A DNA stretch of 54,460 nucleotides from Sediminibacterium sp. (lineage in GTDB: Bacteria; Bacteroidota; Bacteroidia; Chitinophagales; Chitinophagaceae): contig JAQTZD010000006.1 of the NCBI GenBank assembly GCA_028687975.1, forward strand, positions 13,856 to 68,315, read 5' to 3'. Under the pieces are notes generated by a model. That model worked only from the letters and a program-made list of their open reading frames with translations, made no database searches and was not told the origin of the DNA. Shown here in pieces: positions 43,180 through 51,587 of this stretch (position 1 is the first letter of the stretch; the number at the start of each line of letters is the position of its first letter). Both the position numbers and the translations under genes were made by a program.

Positions 43180-43725
43180 ATGCAAGCATTAACAAACAGA
43201 AGGAAAGAGGTCGGGAGAGAACCGATGACTTTTATGGAAAGGATCTATATTCCTTCTATCCTCAAAGGCATGGGCATTACCTTCAGTCACCTTTTTAAAA
43301 AGCAGCCAACCATTCAATATCCCGAGCAGAAACGTGAATTCAGTCCCGTATTCCGCGGATTGCATGTGCTGAACAGGGATGAGGAAGGACGTGAACGTTG
43401 TACAGCCTGTGGGTTATGTGCCGTGGCCTGTCCGGCAGAAGCCATTACCATGGAAGCTGCAGAAAGGGTGGAGGGCGAAGAGAGCAAGTACCGTGAAGAG
43501 AAGTATGCGGCGAAGTATGAAATCAATATGCTGCGTTGTATTTTCTGTGGCCTGTGTGAGGAAGCTTGTCCTAAGGACGCTATTTACCTGAGTGAAACTT
43601 TTGCTCCGGCAAATTACAACCGGAAAGGATTTGTTTACGGTAAAGACGATCTGTTGATCCCGAATCCTAAAACGGATCCGGAAGCATATGCAAAGGCAAA
43701 AGGTGAACCACGGACTAACAATTAA
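43180..43725 (+). CDS. nuoI: NADH-quinone oxidoreductase subunit I
   Basis: A 181-residue ferredoxin-like subunit carrying clusters N6a and N6b. The two motifs are Cys74, Cys77, Cys80, Cys84 (CTACGLCAVACP) and Cys120, Cys123, Cys126, Cys130 (CIFCGLCEEACP). It transfers electrons from NuoG to NuoB. It lies after the internal promoter, with nuoJ 19 bases downstream. Confidence 0.97.
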   Translation: MQALTNRRKEVGREPMTFMERIYIPSILKGMGITFSHLFKKQPTIQYPEQKREFSPVFRGLHVLNRDEEGRERCTACGLCAVACPAEAITMEAAERVEGEESKYREEKYAAKYEINMLRCIFCGLCEEACPKDAIYLSETFAPANYNRKGFVYGKDDLLIPNPKTDPEAYAKAKGEPRTNN

Positions 43726-43744
43726 TCATTGGTAATTCAATAAG

Positions 43745-44248
43745 ATGAATACGATTCAAGTATTATTTTTCTTTTTAAGCGTACTGGCCATATTCAGTGC
43801 TATTATGGTATTGGTGAGTAAGAATCCCGTACACAGCGTATTGTGGCTGATTACGGTTTTCTTTGCCATATCCGGGCACTATATCCTGTTAAATGCACAG
43901 TTTCTGGCAATTGTGAACCTGATTGTGTACGCCGGAGCAATCATGGTATTGTTCCTGTTTGTGATTATGCTGATGAACCTGAATGCAGATACAGCTCCCC
44001 GGAAAAATCTCTGGATGAAACTGGCGGGTGTGATTTCGGGCGGATGTTTTCTGATGGTACTGGTTTCACTGGTACGCCAAACCGTGGAACTCACCGGAAA
44101 AACAGTGATGATGAAAGAGGGAAATATCGGGTTGATCAGGAACCTGGGAAAGGCGCTTTTTACCGATTTTGTAATTCCTTTCGAGATCAGCAGTGTATTA
44201 TTCCTGAGTGCGATGGTGGGCGCTGTAGTAATAGGAAAGAAAGATTAA
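43745..44248 (+). CDS. nuoJ: NADH-quinone oxidoreductase subunit J
   Basis: A 167-residue membrane subunit (ND6 homologue) with five helices. The NPVHSVLWLITVFFAISGHY and IVNLIVYAGAIMVLFLFVIM segments are typical, the latter containing the flexible pi-bulge TM3 region. It lies next to the quinone channel. nuoK follows after 19 bases. Confidence 0.94.
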   Translation: MNTIQVLFFFLSVLAIFSAIMVLVSKNPVHSVLWLITVFFAISGHYILLNAQFLAIVNLIVYAGAIMVLFLFVIMLMNLNADTAPRKNLWMKLAGVISGGCFLMVLVSLVRQTVELTGKTVMMKEGNIGLIRNLGKALFTDFVIPFEISSVLFLSAMVGAVVIGKKD

Positions 44249-44267
44249 CGATTATCAAATTTAGCAT

Positions 44268-44603
44268 ATGCCAATACAATACTATATCTATTTCTGTTTA
44301 GCGCTTTTTTCGATTGGTATCATCGGGGTACTGACCAGAAAAAATGCGATCATCGTTTTCATGTGTGTGGAACTGATGCTGAATGCGGTAAACCTGCTGC
44401 TGGTAGCTTTCTCCAAAATGCACCATGGTGCAGCGCTGGCAGGCAATCCTGCAACCACAGTCGGAATCGACGGACAGTTGTTTGTGTTTTTTATCATGGT
44501 GGTGGCAGCAGCAGAAGTTAGTGTAGGCCTGGCAATCATTGTAATGATGTACAGGAACACCCATTCTGTAGACATCAACTTTTTGAACAGATTGAAAAAT
44601 TAA
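44268..44603 (+). CDS. nuoK: NADH-quinone oxidoreductase subunit K
   Basis: A 111-residue ND4L homologue with three helices. The membrane glutamates needed for proton transfer are in [14 protein letters not shown] and [13 protein letters not shown]. It is one base from nuoL, so the two are probably translated together. Confidence 0.96.
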   Translation: MPIQYYIYFCLALFSIGIIGVLTRKNAIIVFMCVELMLNAVNLLLVAFSKMHHGAALAGNPATTVGIDGQLFVFFIMVVAAAEVSVGLAIIVMMYRNTHSVDINFLNRLKN

Positions 44604-44604
44604 T

Positions 44605-46548
44605 ATGAGTAAGATAGCATTTTTAGTTCCGCTTTTCCCATTGCTGGGATTTCTGATCAACGGTTTGGGCAGGAAGTCGCTGTCGAAATCTGCTATTGGA
44701 ATCATTGGTTCCGGAGCAATTTTACTTTCCTTCCTCACCTCCTGTTATCTCTTTACACAAGTGGCTGCAGGTGCAGGAGAAGGGCAGCGTTTTGAAACCG
44801 TAGTTACCTTATTCAATTTTATTTCGGTAGATGCGTTCACCATACCGTTTGCTTTTCAGGTAGATCAGTTGTCTGTGCTGTTTTTGCTCATCATTACCGG
44901 CATTGGTTTCCTGATTCATTTGTACTCTACCGCTTACATGAAAGACGAAACGGCGGATCATTTCGGCAGGTATTTTGCCTACCTCAATCTCTTCGTGTTC
45001 TCCATGTTGCTGCTGGTTATGGGCGCCAACTACGTGATCATGTTCATTGGATGGGAAGGTGTGGGTCTTTGTTCCTACCTGCTGATCGGTTACTGGTTTA
45101 AAAACAACGATTACAATTACGCCGCAAAGAAAGCCTTTATCATGAACCGCATCGGAGACCTTGGTTTTCTGCTAGCGGTGTTCTGGTTGCTGTTCCGTTT
45201 GGGTACTGTAAATTATGGGGATGTTTTTGCGAATGTAGATAAGCTCACTGCTGCAGATATCACCGGTATTACCACCCTGCTGTTTATTGGAGCAATGGGT
45301 AAGAGTGCACAGATACCCTTGTACACATGGTTACCCGACGCCATGGCTGGTCCTACACCGGTGTCGGCGCTGATCCATGCCGCAACCATGGTAACGGCGG
45401 GTATCTATATGATTGCAAGGAGCAACATCTTATATACACTGGCTCCGGCCACTCAAACACTCGTGGCGGTGATTGGCCTGGCAACCGCCGTGTTCGCAGC
45501 AACGATTGCGTTGAAGCAAAACGATATTAAGAAAGTGCTGGCATATTCTACTGTGAGTCAGCTGGGTTATATGTTCCTGGGATTGGGCGTTGGTGCATAT
45601 ACCGGAGCAGTATTCCATGTAATGACCCATGCTTTCTTTAAAGCATTGTTGTTCCTTGGAGCTGGTTCTGTAATTCATGCCATGCACCACGAGCAGGATA
45701 TCCGTAAAATGGGTAACCTCAAAAAATACATGCCGGTAACACATATCACGTTCCTGCTGGCCTGTCTGGCGATTGCCGGAATTCCTCCTTTCTCCGGATT
45801 TTTCTCCAAGGATGAGATTCTCGCTGCTGCATTCGCAGTAAATCCATTGTACTATTACCTGGGTGTAGCCGGTGCACTGATGACCGCATTTTATATGTTC
45901 CGTTTGTATACCATGACTTTTCTGGGAAATTTCAGAGGTACCCAAGAGCAGGAGCACCATTTACATGAAAGTTCTTCAGCGATGACCATCCCATTGGTTG
46001 TGCTGGCTGTGCTTTCTGTAGTAGGTGGCTTCATCGGTATTCCGGAAGCATTTGTTGCCGACAGCCACTGGCTGGAGCATTTCCTGGCGCCTGTTTTTGC
46101 AGAATCTGCTAAGTTGTCCGAAGCACATCACCTGAGCCATTCTCAGGAATACATCATGATGGGTACTGCAACCTTACTGATTCTGGGCGTTATTGTATAT
46201 GCAGTCAACAGATTTAAGAAATACACCGGTGAAAACGAGCAGGAGGAGCAGGGGCTTGGAAAGGTACTCGCCAACAAATGGTACATTGATGAACTGTACA
46301 ATGCGGTTATCGTGAATCCATTGAATGCCATTGCAGGGTTCTGTAAAAATGTAGTGGAGAAGAGTGGTATTGATGGTGCAGTAAATGGTGTAGGTAAACT
46401 GGTAGCCTATGGCTCAAGACAACTGCGGTTGGTACAGAGCGGTCAGGTAAGCAGTTATGTGCTGATTATGGTACTGTCGATGGTTGTATTCTTCCTGATT
46501 TGGTTCAATGATGCCACCATCATCCGGTTTTTCAATAAATTATTTTAA
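44605..46548 (+). CDS. nuoL: NADH-quinone oxidoreductase subunit L
   Basis: A 647-residue antiporter-like proton pump (ND5 homologue) with about 16 helices and the long lateral helix at the C-terminus. The VGLCSYLLIGYWF and MAGPTPVSALIHAATMVTAG segments and the KLAYSTVSQ-like VLAYSTVSQLGYM are clear. Key charged residues in the helix core look intact. Normal length. Confidence 0.97.
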   Translation: MSKIAFLVPLFPLLGFLINGLGRKSLSKSAIGIIGSGAILLSFLTSCYLFTQVAAGAGEGQRFETVVTLFNFISVDAFTIPFAFQVDQLSVLFLLIITGIGFLIHLYSTAYMKDETADHFGRYFAYLNLFVFSMLLLVMGANYVIMFIGWEGVGLCSYLLIGYWFKNNDYNYAAKKAFIMNRIGDLGFLLAVFWLLFRLGTVNYGDVFANVDKLTAADITGITTLLFIGAMGKSAQIPLYTWLPDAMAGPTPVSALIHAATMVTAGIYMIARSNILYTLAPATQTLVAVIGLATAVFAATIALKQNDIKKVLAYSTVSQLGYMFLGLGVGAYTGAVFHVMTHAFFKALLFLGAGSVIHAMHHEQDIRKMGNLKKYMPVTHITFLLACLAIAGIPPFSGFFSKDEILAAAFAVNPLYYYLGVAGALMTAFYMFRLYTMTFLGNFRGTQEQEHHLHESSSAMTIPLVVLAVLSVVGGFIGIPEAFVADSHWLEHFLAPVFAESAKLSEAHHLSHSQEYIMMGTATLLILGVIVYAVNRFKKYTGENEQEEQGLGKVLANKWYIDELYNAVIVNPLNAIAGFCKNVVEKSGIDGAVNGVGKLVAYGSRQLRLVQSGQVSSYVLIMVLSMVVFFLIWFNDATIIRFFNKLF

Positions 46549-46574
46549 TTCGTTCATTAAGTATCTCCGCAACA

Positions 46575-48002
46575 ATGACAGCCTTATTACTCATATTGAT
46601 CCCATTAGCAGCAGGACTGGTTTCCTTTGCTATGAAACAGGATTCCGCAGCAAAGACAATTTCCTTACTGGCATCGGTGGTTACGCTGGCATTGGCGCTG
46701 GCCGCAGTCGCAACACCATCTGCCATTGTATATGATGTGGCCTGGCTGAACGACCTGGGAAGCCGCTTTACCCTGAAGATGGATGGACTCAGCAAGTTGC
46801 TTGCATTGCTTACCGCGGTAGCGTATCCATTGATCTTTGTCGCAATTCACCGGAATGAGTACAAAAAGACTGCTTCGTTTTATGGACTGATGCTGCTGGC
46901 ACAGGCAGGTTTGATGGGCGTATTTCTGGCGGCGGATGTGTTGCTGTTTTATTTCTTCTGGGAGCTTGCCCTGATTCCGGTTTACTTTCTCTCTTCTATC
47001 TGGGGAGGAGAAAAGCGGATTGCCGTTACTTTTAAATTCTTTGTTTATACTTTTTTGGGTTCCCTGCTCATGCTTGCGGGAATCTTACTGGTGTATTTCC
47101 AGACAGCGGATCATTCATTTGCCATGAAGGCTTTTTATGAAGTTCAACTGAGTGGTGCACAGCAAACGGTGGCGTTCTGGTTGTTTTTCATTGCCTTTGC
47201 CATCAAGATGCCAATCTTCCCGCTGCATACCTGGCAGCCGGATGCATACGAGCAATCTCCTACTGCCACAACCATGGTGTTGAGTGGTATCATGGTGAAG
47301 ATGGGATTGTTTGCGGTGGTACGCTGGCTGTTACCGGTATTTCCTCAGGCTACAGTGCAGTTTGGTAACCTGATCATGATCCTGTCGATCATAGGGATGT
47401 TGTATGCTTCTCTGATTGCGATCCGTCAGGACGATATTAAGCGACTGATTGCCTATTCCTCCATAGCACATATTGGTCTGATGTGTGCAGCCCTGTTTTC
47501 CGGAAGCAAATCCGGAACCGAAGGCGCCATGATCCAGATGTTCAGCCACGGAGTGAATGTGATCGGAATGTGGATCATTGCAGATCAGCTTGAGCAAAAA
47601 CTCGGCACAAGAAAACTGAGCGAAATGGGTGGACTGGCACAGAAAGCGCCTGCGATGGCCGTGTTGCTGGTCGTAATGGCCCTGGCCAATATTGCCCTGC
47701 CGCTTACCAACGCATTTATCGGAGAGTTCCTCATGTTTAGCGGAATCTTCCAGCACAATATGTGGATGGCAGTAGCAGCGCTGATCAGTATTATCCTGGC
47801 AGCTGTTTACACATTGAATATGGTGCAGAAAGTGATTTACGGGTCGCTTAGCCCGGCAAGCTCAACTGCTGTGGATATCAGCGGTAACGTAAAACTTGCC
47901 TTGATCATTATTGCAGTGATGATCATCGTATTTGGTGTATTTCCGCAACCCATGATCGAGTTAACAAGAGATACAGTAGCAGGCTTATTTGTAAAAAAAT
48001 AA
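46575..48002 (+). CDS. nuoM: NADH-quinone oxidoreductase subunit M
   Basis: A 475-residue proton-pumping antiporter-like subunit (ND4 homologue) with about 14 helices. LLFYFFWELALIPVYFL contains the conserved Glu of TM5, and FPLHTWQPDAYEQSPTATT and LIAYSSIAHIGLM match the family. It lies 26 bases after nuoL and 18 before nuoN. Confidence 0.96.
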   Translation: MTALLLILIPLAAGLVSFAMKQDSAAKTISLLASVVTLALALAAVATPSAIVYDVAWLNDLGSRFTLKMDGLSKLLALLTAVAYPLIFVAIHRNEYKKTASFYGLMLLAQAGLMGVFLAADVLLFYFFWELALIPVYFLSSIWGGEKRIAVTFKFFVYTFLGSLLMLAGILLVYFQTADHSFAMKAFYEVQLSGAQQTVAFWLFFIAFAIKMPIFPLHTWQPDAYEQSPTATTMVLSGIMVKMGLFAVVRWLLPVFPQATVQFGNLIMILSIIGMLYASLIAIRQDDIKRLIAYSSIAHIGLMCAALFSGSKSGTEGAMIQMFSHGVNVIGMWIIADQLEQKLGTRKLSEMGGLAQKAPAMAVLLVVMALANIALPLTNAFIGEFLMFSGIFQHNMWMAVAALISIILAAVYTLNMVQKVIYGSLSPASSTAVDISGNVKLALIIIAVMIIVFGVFPQPMIELTRDTVAGLFVKK

Positions 48003-48020
48003 ATGAACATCTAACGTATT

Positions 48021-49409
48021 ATGAACGCAATTATATTTTCAGCTGTTTTGGGTGTAGTGATGATGTTCAGTGGCATCATACTCCGCAGTAAATCTGCAGT
48101 TACTACAACGGCAATCGTTTCGCTGCTGGTTTTATTACTGGCCAACATTTTTAACATATACGATGTGTTTTCGATTCATATCGATACACGCGGTCTGTTG
48201 CATTTCAATAAGTTTGGATTGTTCTTCAATACTATTCTGATTGCGGCTACATTGATATTTGTGCTGCTCAGCGGAAAAGACATTGAAAAGGCAGGCGCCA
48301 ATGTATCTGACTACTATGCCCTCATTTTCTTTGTACTCTGCGGTACCAGCATACTCACTTCTTTCAATGGGCTGCTCATGTTGTTCCTCGGAATTGAAAT
48401 CATGACCATCCCATTGTATATTCTCACCGGTGCAGACAAAAGAAACCTGAAAAGTAATGAGGCTTCTCTGAAATATTTCCTGATGGGATGTTTCTCTACC
48501 GGTATCATGTTGATGGGTATTGCACTGGTATACGGAGCAACAGGGTCCTTTTCCCTGAATGTAGCGGCTTCGTCTCCTGCATCTGCCGGAATGCCTGTGT
48601 CTTCCTTCCTGCAAATGGCAGGATTAATTCTCCTGTTTGTATCCATGTGCTTTAAAGTATCTGCTGCTCCGTTCCATTTCTGGACTCCGGATGTATACGA
48701 TGGTGCACCAAGTGTATTTACTTCGTTCATGGCAACCATCGTTAAAGCAGGCGGATTCTTTGCATTTTTAAACCTGTTCGAGTCTAATGCACAATTACTG
48801 GGAGCTACCTGGAAATTGCTGATGTCGTTCGTGATCATAGCCACCTTGCTGATCGGAAATATTACTGCTGTATTCCAGCAAAGCATCAAACGTATGATGG
48901 CTTATTCCAGTATCGCACAAGCCGGTTTCATGCTGTTTGCATTATACAGTTTCAATGACATGGCAAAAGAGGGTATCCTTTTGTATGCCGTAGCCTATTG
49001 TCTGGCCACCATCGGCTTTTTTTCCGTACTGATCAAAGTAAAGGATTATACTTTTGATGGTTTCAACGGACTCGCCAAAACCCAGCCGGTAATCGCGTTC
49101 AGCGCAACCGTTTTCCTGATGTCTCTGGCCGGAATTCCATTAACTGCAGGGTTCTTTGCAAAATATTATATGCTGGCATCTGTGGTAAAATCCGGAGGAT
49201 CTCTGTGGATCGTGGTGGTAGCCGTACTTTTTGCAGCCATCAGCGTATACTACTACTTCAAAGTGATTCAGGCGATGTACTTCAAAGAAGGTCAGCCGGA
49301 AACACATGAAATTACCGGAAGATTCAAAACAGGCCTGGTCCTGGTGGCGGCAGCCGTAATATTGGTTGGCGTTCTTCCTTCCATAGTGCTCAATTGGTTC
49401 TATTTTTAA
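48021..49409 (+). CDS. nuoN: NADH-quinone oxidoreductase subunit N
   Basis: A 462-residue proton-pumping subunit (ND2 homologue) with about 14 helices. FLGIEIMTIPLYIL, FHFWTPDVYDGAPSVFTSF and MMAYSSIAQAGFM are characteristic. Last gene of the nuo operon; no terminator hairpin is evident in the 88 bases before the next gene, so readthrough into the ABC permease is possible. Confidence 0.96.
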   Translation: MNAIIFSAVLGVVMMFSGIILRSKSAVTTTAIVSLLVLLLANIFNIYDVFSIHIDTRGLLHFNKFGLFFNTILIAATLIFVLLSGKDIEKAGANVSDYYALIFFVLCGTSILTSFNGLLMLFLGIEIMTIPLYILTGADKRNLKSNEASLKYFLMGCFSTGIMLMGIALVYGATGSFSLNVAASSPASAGMPVSSFLQMAGLILLFVSMCFKVSAAPFHFWTPDVYDGAPSVFTSFMATIVKAGGFFAFLNLFESNAQLLGATWKLLMSFVIIATLLIGNITAVFQQSIKRMMAYSSIAQAGFMLFALYSFNDMAKEGILLYAVAYCLATIGFFSVLIKVKDYTFDGFNGLAKTQPVIAFSATVFLMSLAGIPLTAGFFAKYYMLASVVKSGGSLWIVVVAVLFAAISVYYYFKVIQAMYFKEGQPETHEITGRFKTGLVLVAAAVILVGVLPSIVLNWFYF

Positions 49410-49497
49410 CCACTCTTCATAATTTGAGGGGCCTAGTTACCGGTTTACACAATCTCCTGTTACCTTTAAGGTGTATAGTTGATGTAAACTGAAATTC

Positions 49498-50775
49498 ATG
49501 ACCGCATTCGATTCATTTACCCTGGCCTGGCGGACTGTCCGCAGTAACAAGCTTAGAGCAGGTATTACCATTGCCATTATTGCATTTGGTATCATGGCCC
49601 TGATCGGTATCATTACGGCCATCGAAGCCATGAATCAGAGCCTGAAGGAAAGCTTCTCATCTATGGGCGCCAATGCCTTCAGCATCCGTTTTAAGGAGTC
49701 CAGGGCCAGGTTTGGCCCGGGTAACGGAGACGGAGTAGAAAAAACCAAGCGAGGCCTCAAAAAGAAAAAATCAAATCTCGGCAAACCCATCCGTCTCGAA
49801 GAAGCAGAATTTTTCAAAGCCAATTACCGGTTTCCGGGTGCAGCTGTAGCTATTTATCGCAGAGGGCCGTCATCACAGGAATTGCATTACAAGGAAAAGA
49901 AAACCAACCCGCAGATCACCGTTTGGGGCGGAGACGAAAACTACCTGGCTGTAAATGGCTATTCTGTTAATATCGGAAGGAACCTGAACAGCCTGGATGT
50001 GCAGAGCGGAAGAAATGTTTGTTTGCTCGGAAGCAATGTAGCCGCCAGATTGTTTGGCGACAAGCCAGAGCAGTGCCTGGATAAAATCATTAAAATCGGA
50101 AGCAATCCGTACAGGGTTATTGGGTTACTCAAGAGTAAAGGATCCAGCGCCATGCTCCGGCAAGATGATATGGTACTTACGTCCTACACCAATGTGCGAA
50201 AATTCACCAATACCGCATCTTCTTACCTGCTGGGGGTAATTGTACAGCATATCAATGAGTTACCGGTTGCAACGGACGAAGCAACGGCCGTATTCCGGGC
50301 CGTCCGCAAACTCGAGCCGGTGGAGGAAAGCAATTTTGTGATCGAAAAAAGCGACAAATTCGCCGAAATGTTCATTGGCTTCCTGGGCAGTATTACGGGT
50401 GCAGCCAGTGCTATTGGTTTAATTACCCTGATCGGAGCAGCCATTGGTCTGATGAACATCATGCTGGTAGCGGTGAACGAGCGAACCAAGGAAGTGGGTC
50501 TCATCAAAGCCATTGGCGGTAAAAGCAGGTATGTGCGTCAGCAATTTTTGTTTGAGAGTATGATCATCAGCCTGCTGGGCGCCATCTGCGGCATCATCCT
50601 GGGCGTGCTGGTGGGCAATCTCTTCGGCATCATTCTGAATACCGGATTTGTTGTACCCTGGGTATGGGTAGCCATTGGTATCATCATTTGTTCCGTAGTA
50701 GGACTGGCAGCAGGAATTTATCCTGCAATGAAGGCCGCCAGACTAAATCCGATTGTAGCGCTGCGGTACGAGTAA
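49498..50775 (+). CDS. MacB/FtsX-type ABC transporter permease
   Basis: A 425-residue inner-membrane permease. A first helix (GITIAIIAFGIMALIGIITA) is followed by a MacB_PCD periplasmic domain of about 230 residues, then an FtsX core of three helices, including GLMNIMLVAVNERTKEVGLIKA and a C-terminal GIYPAMKAARLNPIVALRYE. These permeases use mechanotransmission with a separate ATPase; none is encoded here, so its partner is elsewhere. The substrate is unknown. The gene's stop directly abuts the stop of the convergent small exported protein gene. Confidence 0.9.
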   Translation: MTAFDSFTLAWRTVRSNKLRAGITIAIIAFGIMALIGIITAIEAMNQSLKESFSSMGANAFSIRFKESRARFGPGNGDGVEKTKRGLKKKKSNLGKPIRLEEAEFFKANYRFPGAAVAIYRRGPSSQELHYKEKKTNPQITVWGGDENYLAVNGYSVNIGRNLNSLDVQSGRNVCLLGSNVAARLFGDKPEQCLDKIIKIGSNPYRVIGLLKSKGSSAMLRQDDMVLTSYTNVRKFTNTASSYLLGVIVQHINELPVATDEATAVFRAVRKLEPVEESNFVIEKSDKFAEMFIGFLGSITGAASAIGLITLIGAAIGLMNIMLVAVNERTKEVGLIKAIGGKSRYVRQQFLFESMIISLLGAICGIILGVLVGNLFGIILNTGFVVPWVWVAIGIIICSVVGLAAGIYPAMKAARLNPIVALRYE

Positions 50776-51492
50776 TTATTTGTTTTTATTGAACTCCTTC
50801 AGTTTATCGTTGATATAGTACTTGAGGTCTTCCTCTGTTTTATTGGCCCTCAGCCATGCATAGGAAGGGCGGTACAATTGCATGAACATATGCAGGGCCT
50901 CGTCTTTTAAGCCGCTGTATTTGGTCACCAATGCAGGAGGGAAACGATAGTTGATATAGGCTTCACGTTCGTTGGTTTCAAAAAAGTTCATTGCCTTTCT
51001 TTTGTTCTTTTCTTTGCGCGAAAAATGATCAATGTTCAAGGCAATACCTGCTCCGGAATTGGAACGGGACACGGTTGGAATTTTATAATTCACGATGTCT
51101 TCCATGAAGTCGGTTCTTCTTTCTATACTGTCCATTTGATACGCATTCATTCCTCTTGCAGTAACCGTTACGTTACCAAGAGAACGCACCAGGGGCTCCA
51201 GTTCCAGGAAGAGGGTATCGTTTTTCAGTAACTTCTGTTGAAAGTTGATGGTATCAAAATAATAGCCCACGGCAGCAAAGGAAAGTACCTGATCGTTGCT
51301 CAGTTCAATTTTAAAGATTCCCCGGTTATTGGTCATGACTGTTTTTTTAGTATCCAGGTTGGAAACACTGGCCAGAACAACCGGTTCTTTGGTAATACTG
51401 TCGGTTAAAATACCAACAACCATATTTTTCTTTTGAGCCTGAACAGCAACAGAAAATAAAAGAACAAGCATCAAGGATATGGATATTCTCAT
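50776..51492 (-). CDS. exported CarboxypepD_reg-like protein
   Basis: A 238-residue protein with signal peptide (ISLMLVLLFSVAVQA). Residues about 25-95 match the CarboxypepD_reg-like beta-sandwich (GILTDSITKEPVVLASVSNL, then NNRGIFKIEL). The C-terminal 130 residues carry no family I recognise. Such domains often sit at the start of TonB-dependent receptors, but here there is no barrel; it is a stand-alone periplasmic protein. ATG at 51492 is preferred; a GTG at 51495 is in frame. It is read toward the ABC permease. Confidence 0.78.
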   Translation of the reverse strand: MRISISLMLVLLFSVAVQAQKKNMVVGILTDSITKEPVVLASVSNLDTKKTVMTNNRGIFKIELSNDQVLSFAAVGYYFDTINFQQKLLKNDTLFLELEPLVRSLGNVTVTARGMNAYQMDSIERRTDFMEDIVNYKIPTVSRSNSGAGIALNIDHFSRKEKNKRKAMNFFETNEREAYINYRFPPALVTKYSGLKDEALHMFMQLYRPSYAWLRANKTEEDLKYYINDKLKEFNKNK

Positions 51493-51520
51493 CACAGATT
51501 TTTTAGCGAATATAACAAAT

Positions 51521-51554
51521 AAAAAACCTCACAGACCTTAAAGCCTGTGAGGTT
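51521..51554 (-). terminator. intrinsic terminator after the metalloprotease
   Basis: On the minus strand AACCTCACAG pairs with CTGTGAGGTT (51554-51545 with 51534-51525), 10-base loop, followed by six T. A 10-bp stem and T tail make a good Rho-independent terminator, 34 bases after the metalloprotease stop. Confidence 0.85.
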
Positions 51555-51587
51555 GAACTGAATGAATCAGCTGGCTGATTGTATCCT

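Noticed and set aside
49443..49489. Inverted repeat GTTTACA...TGTAAAC before the ABC permease
   Set aside because: Only 7 bp with a 33-base spacer; too weak to call an operator or terminator.
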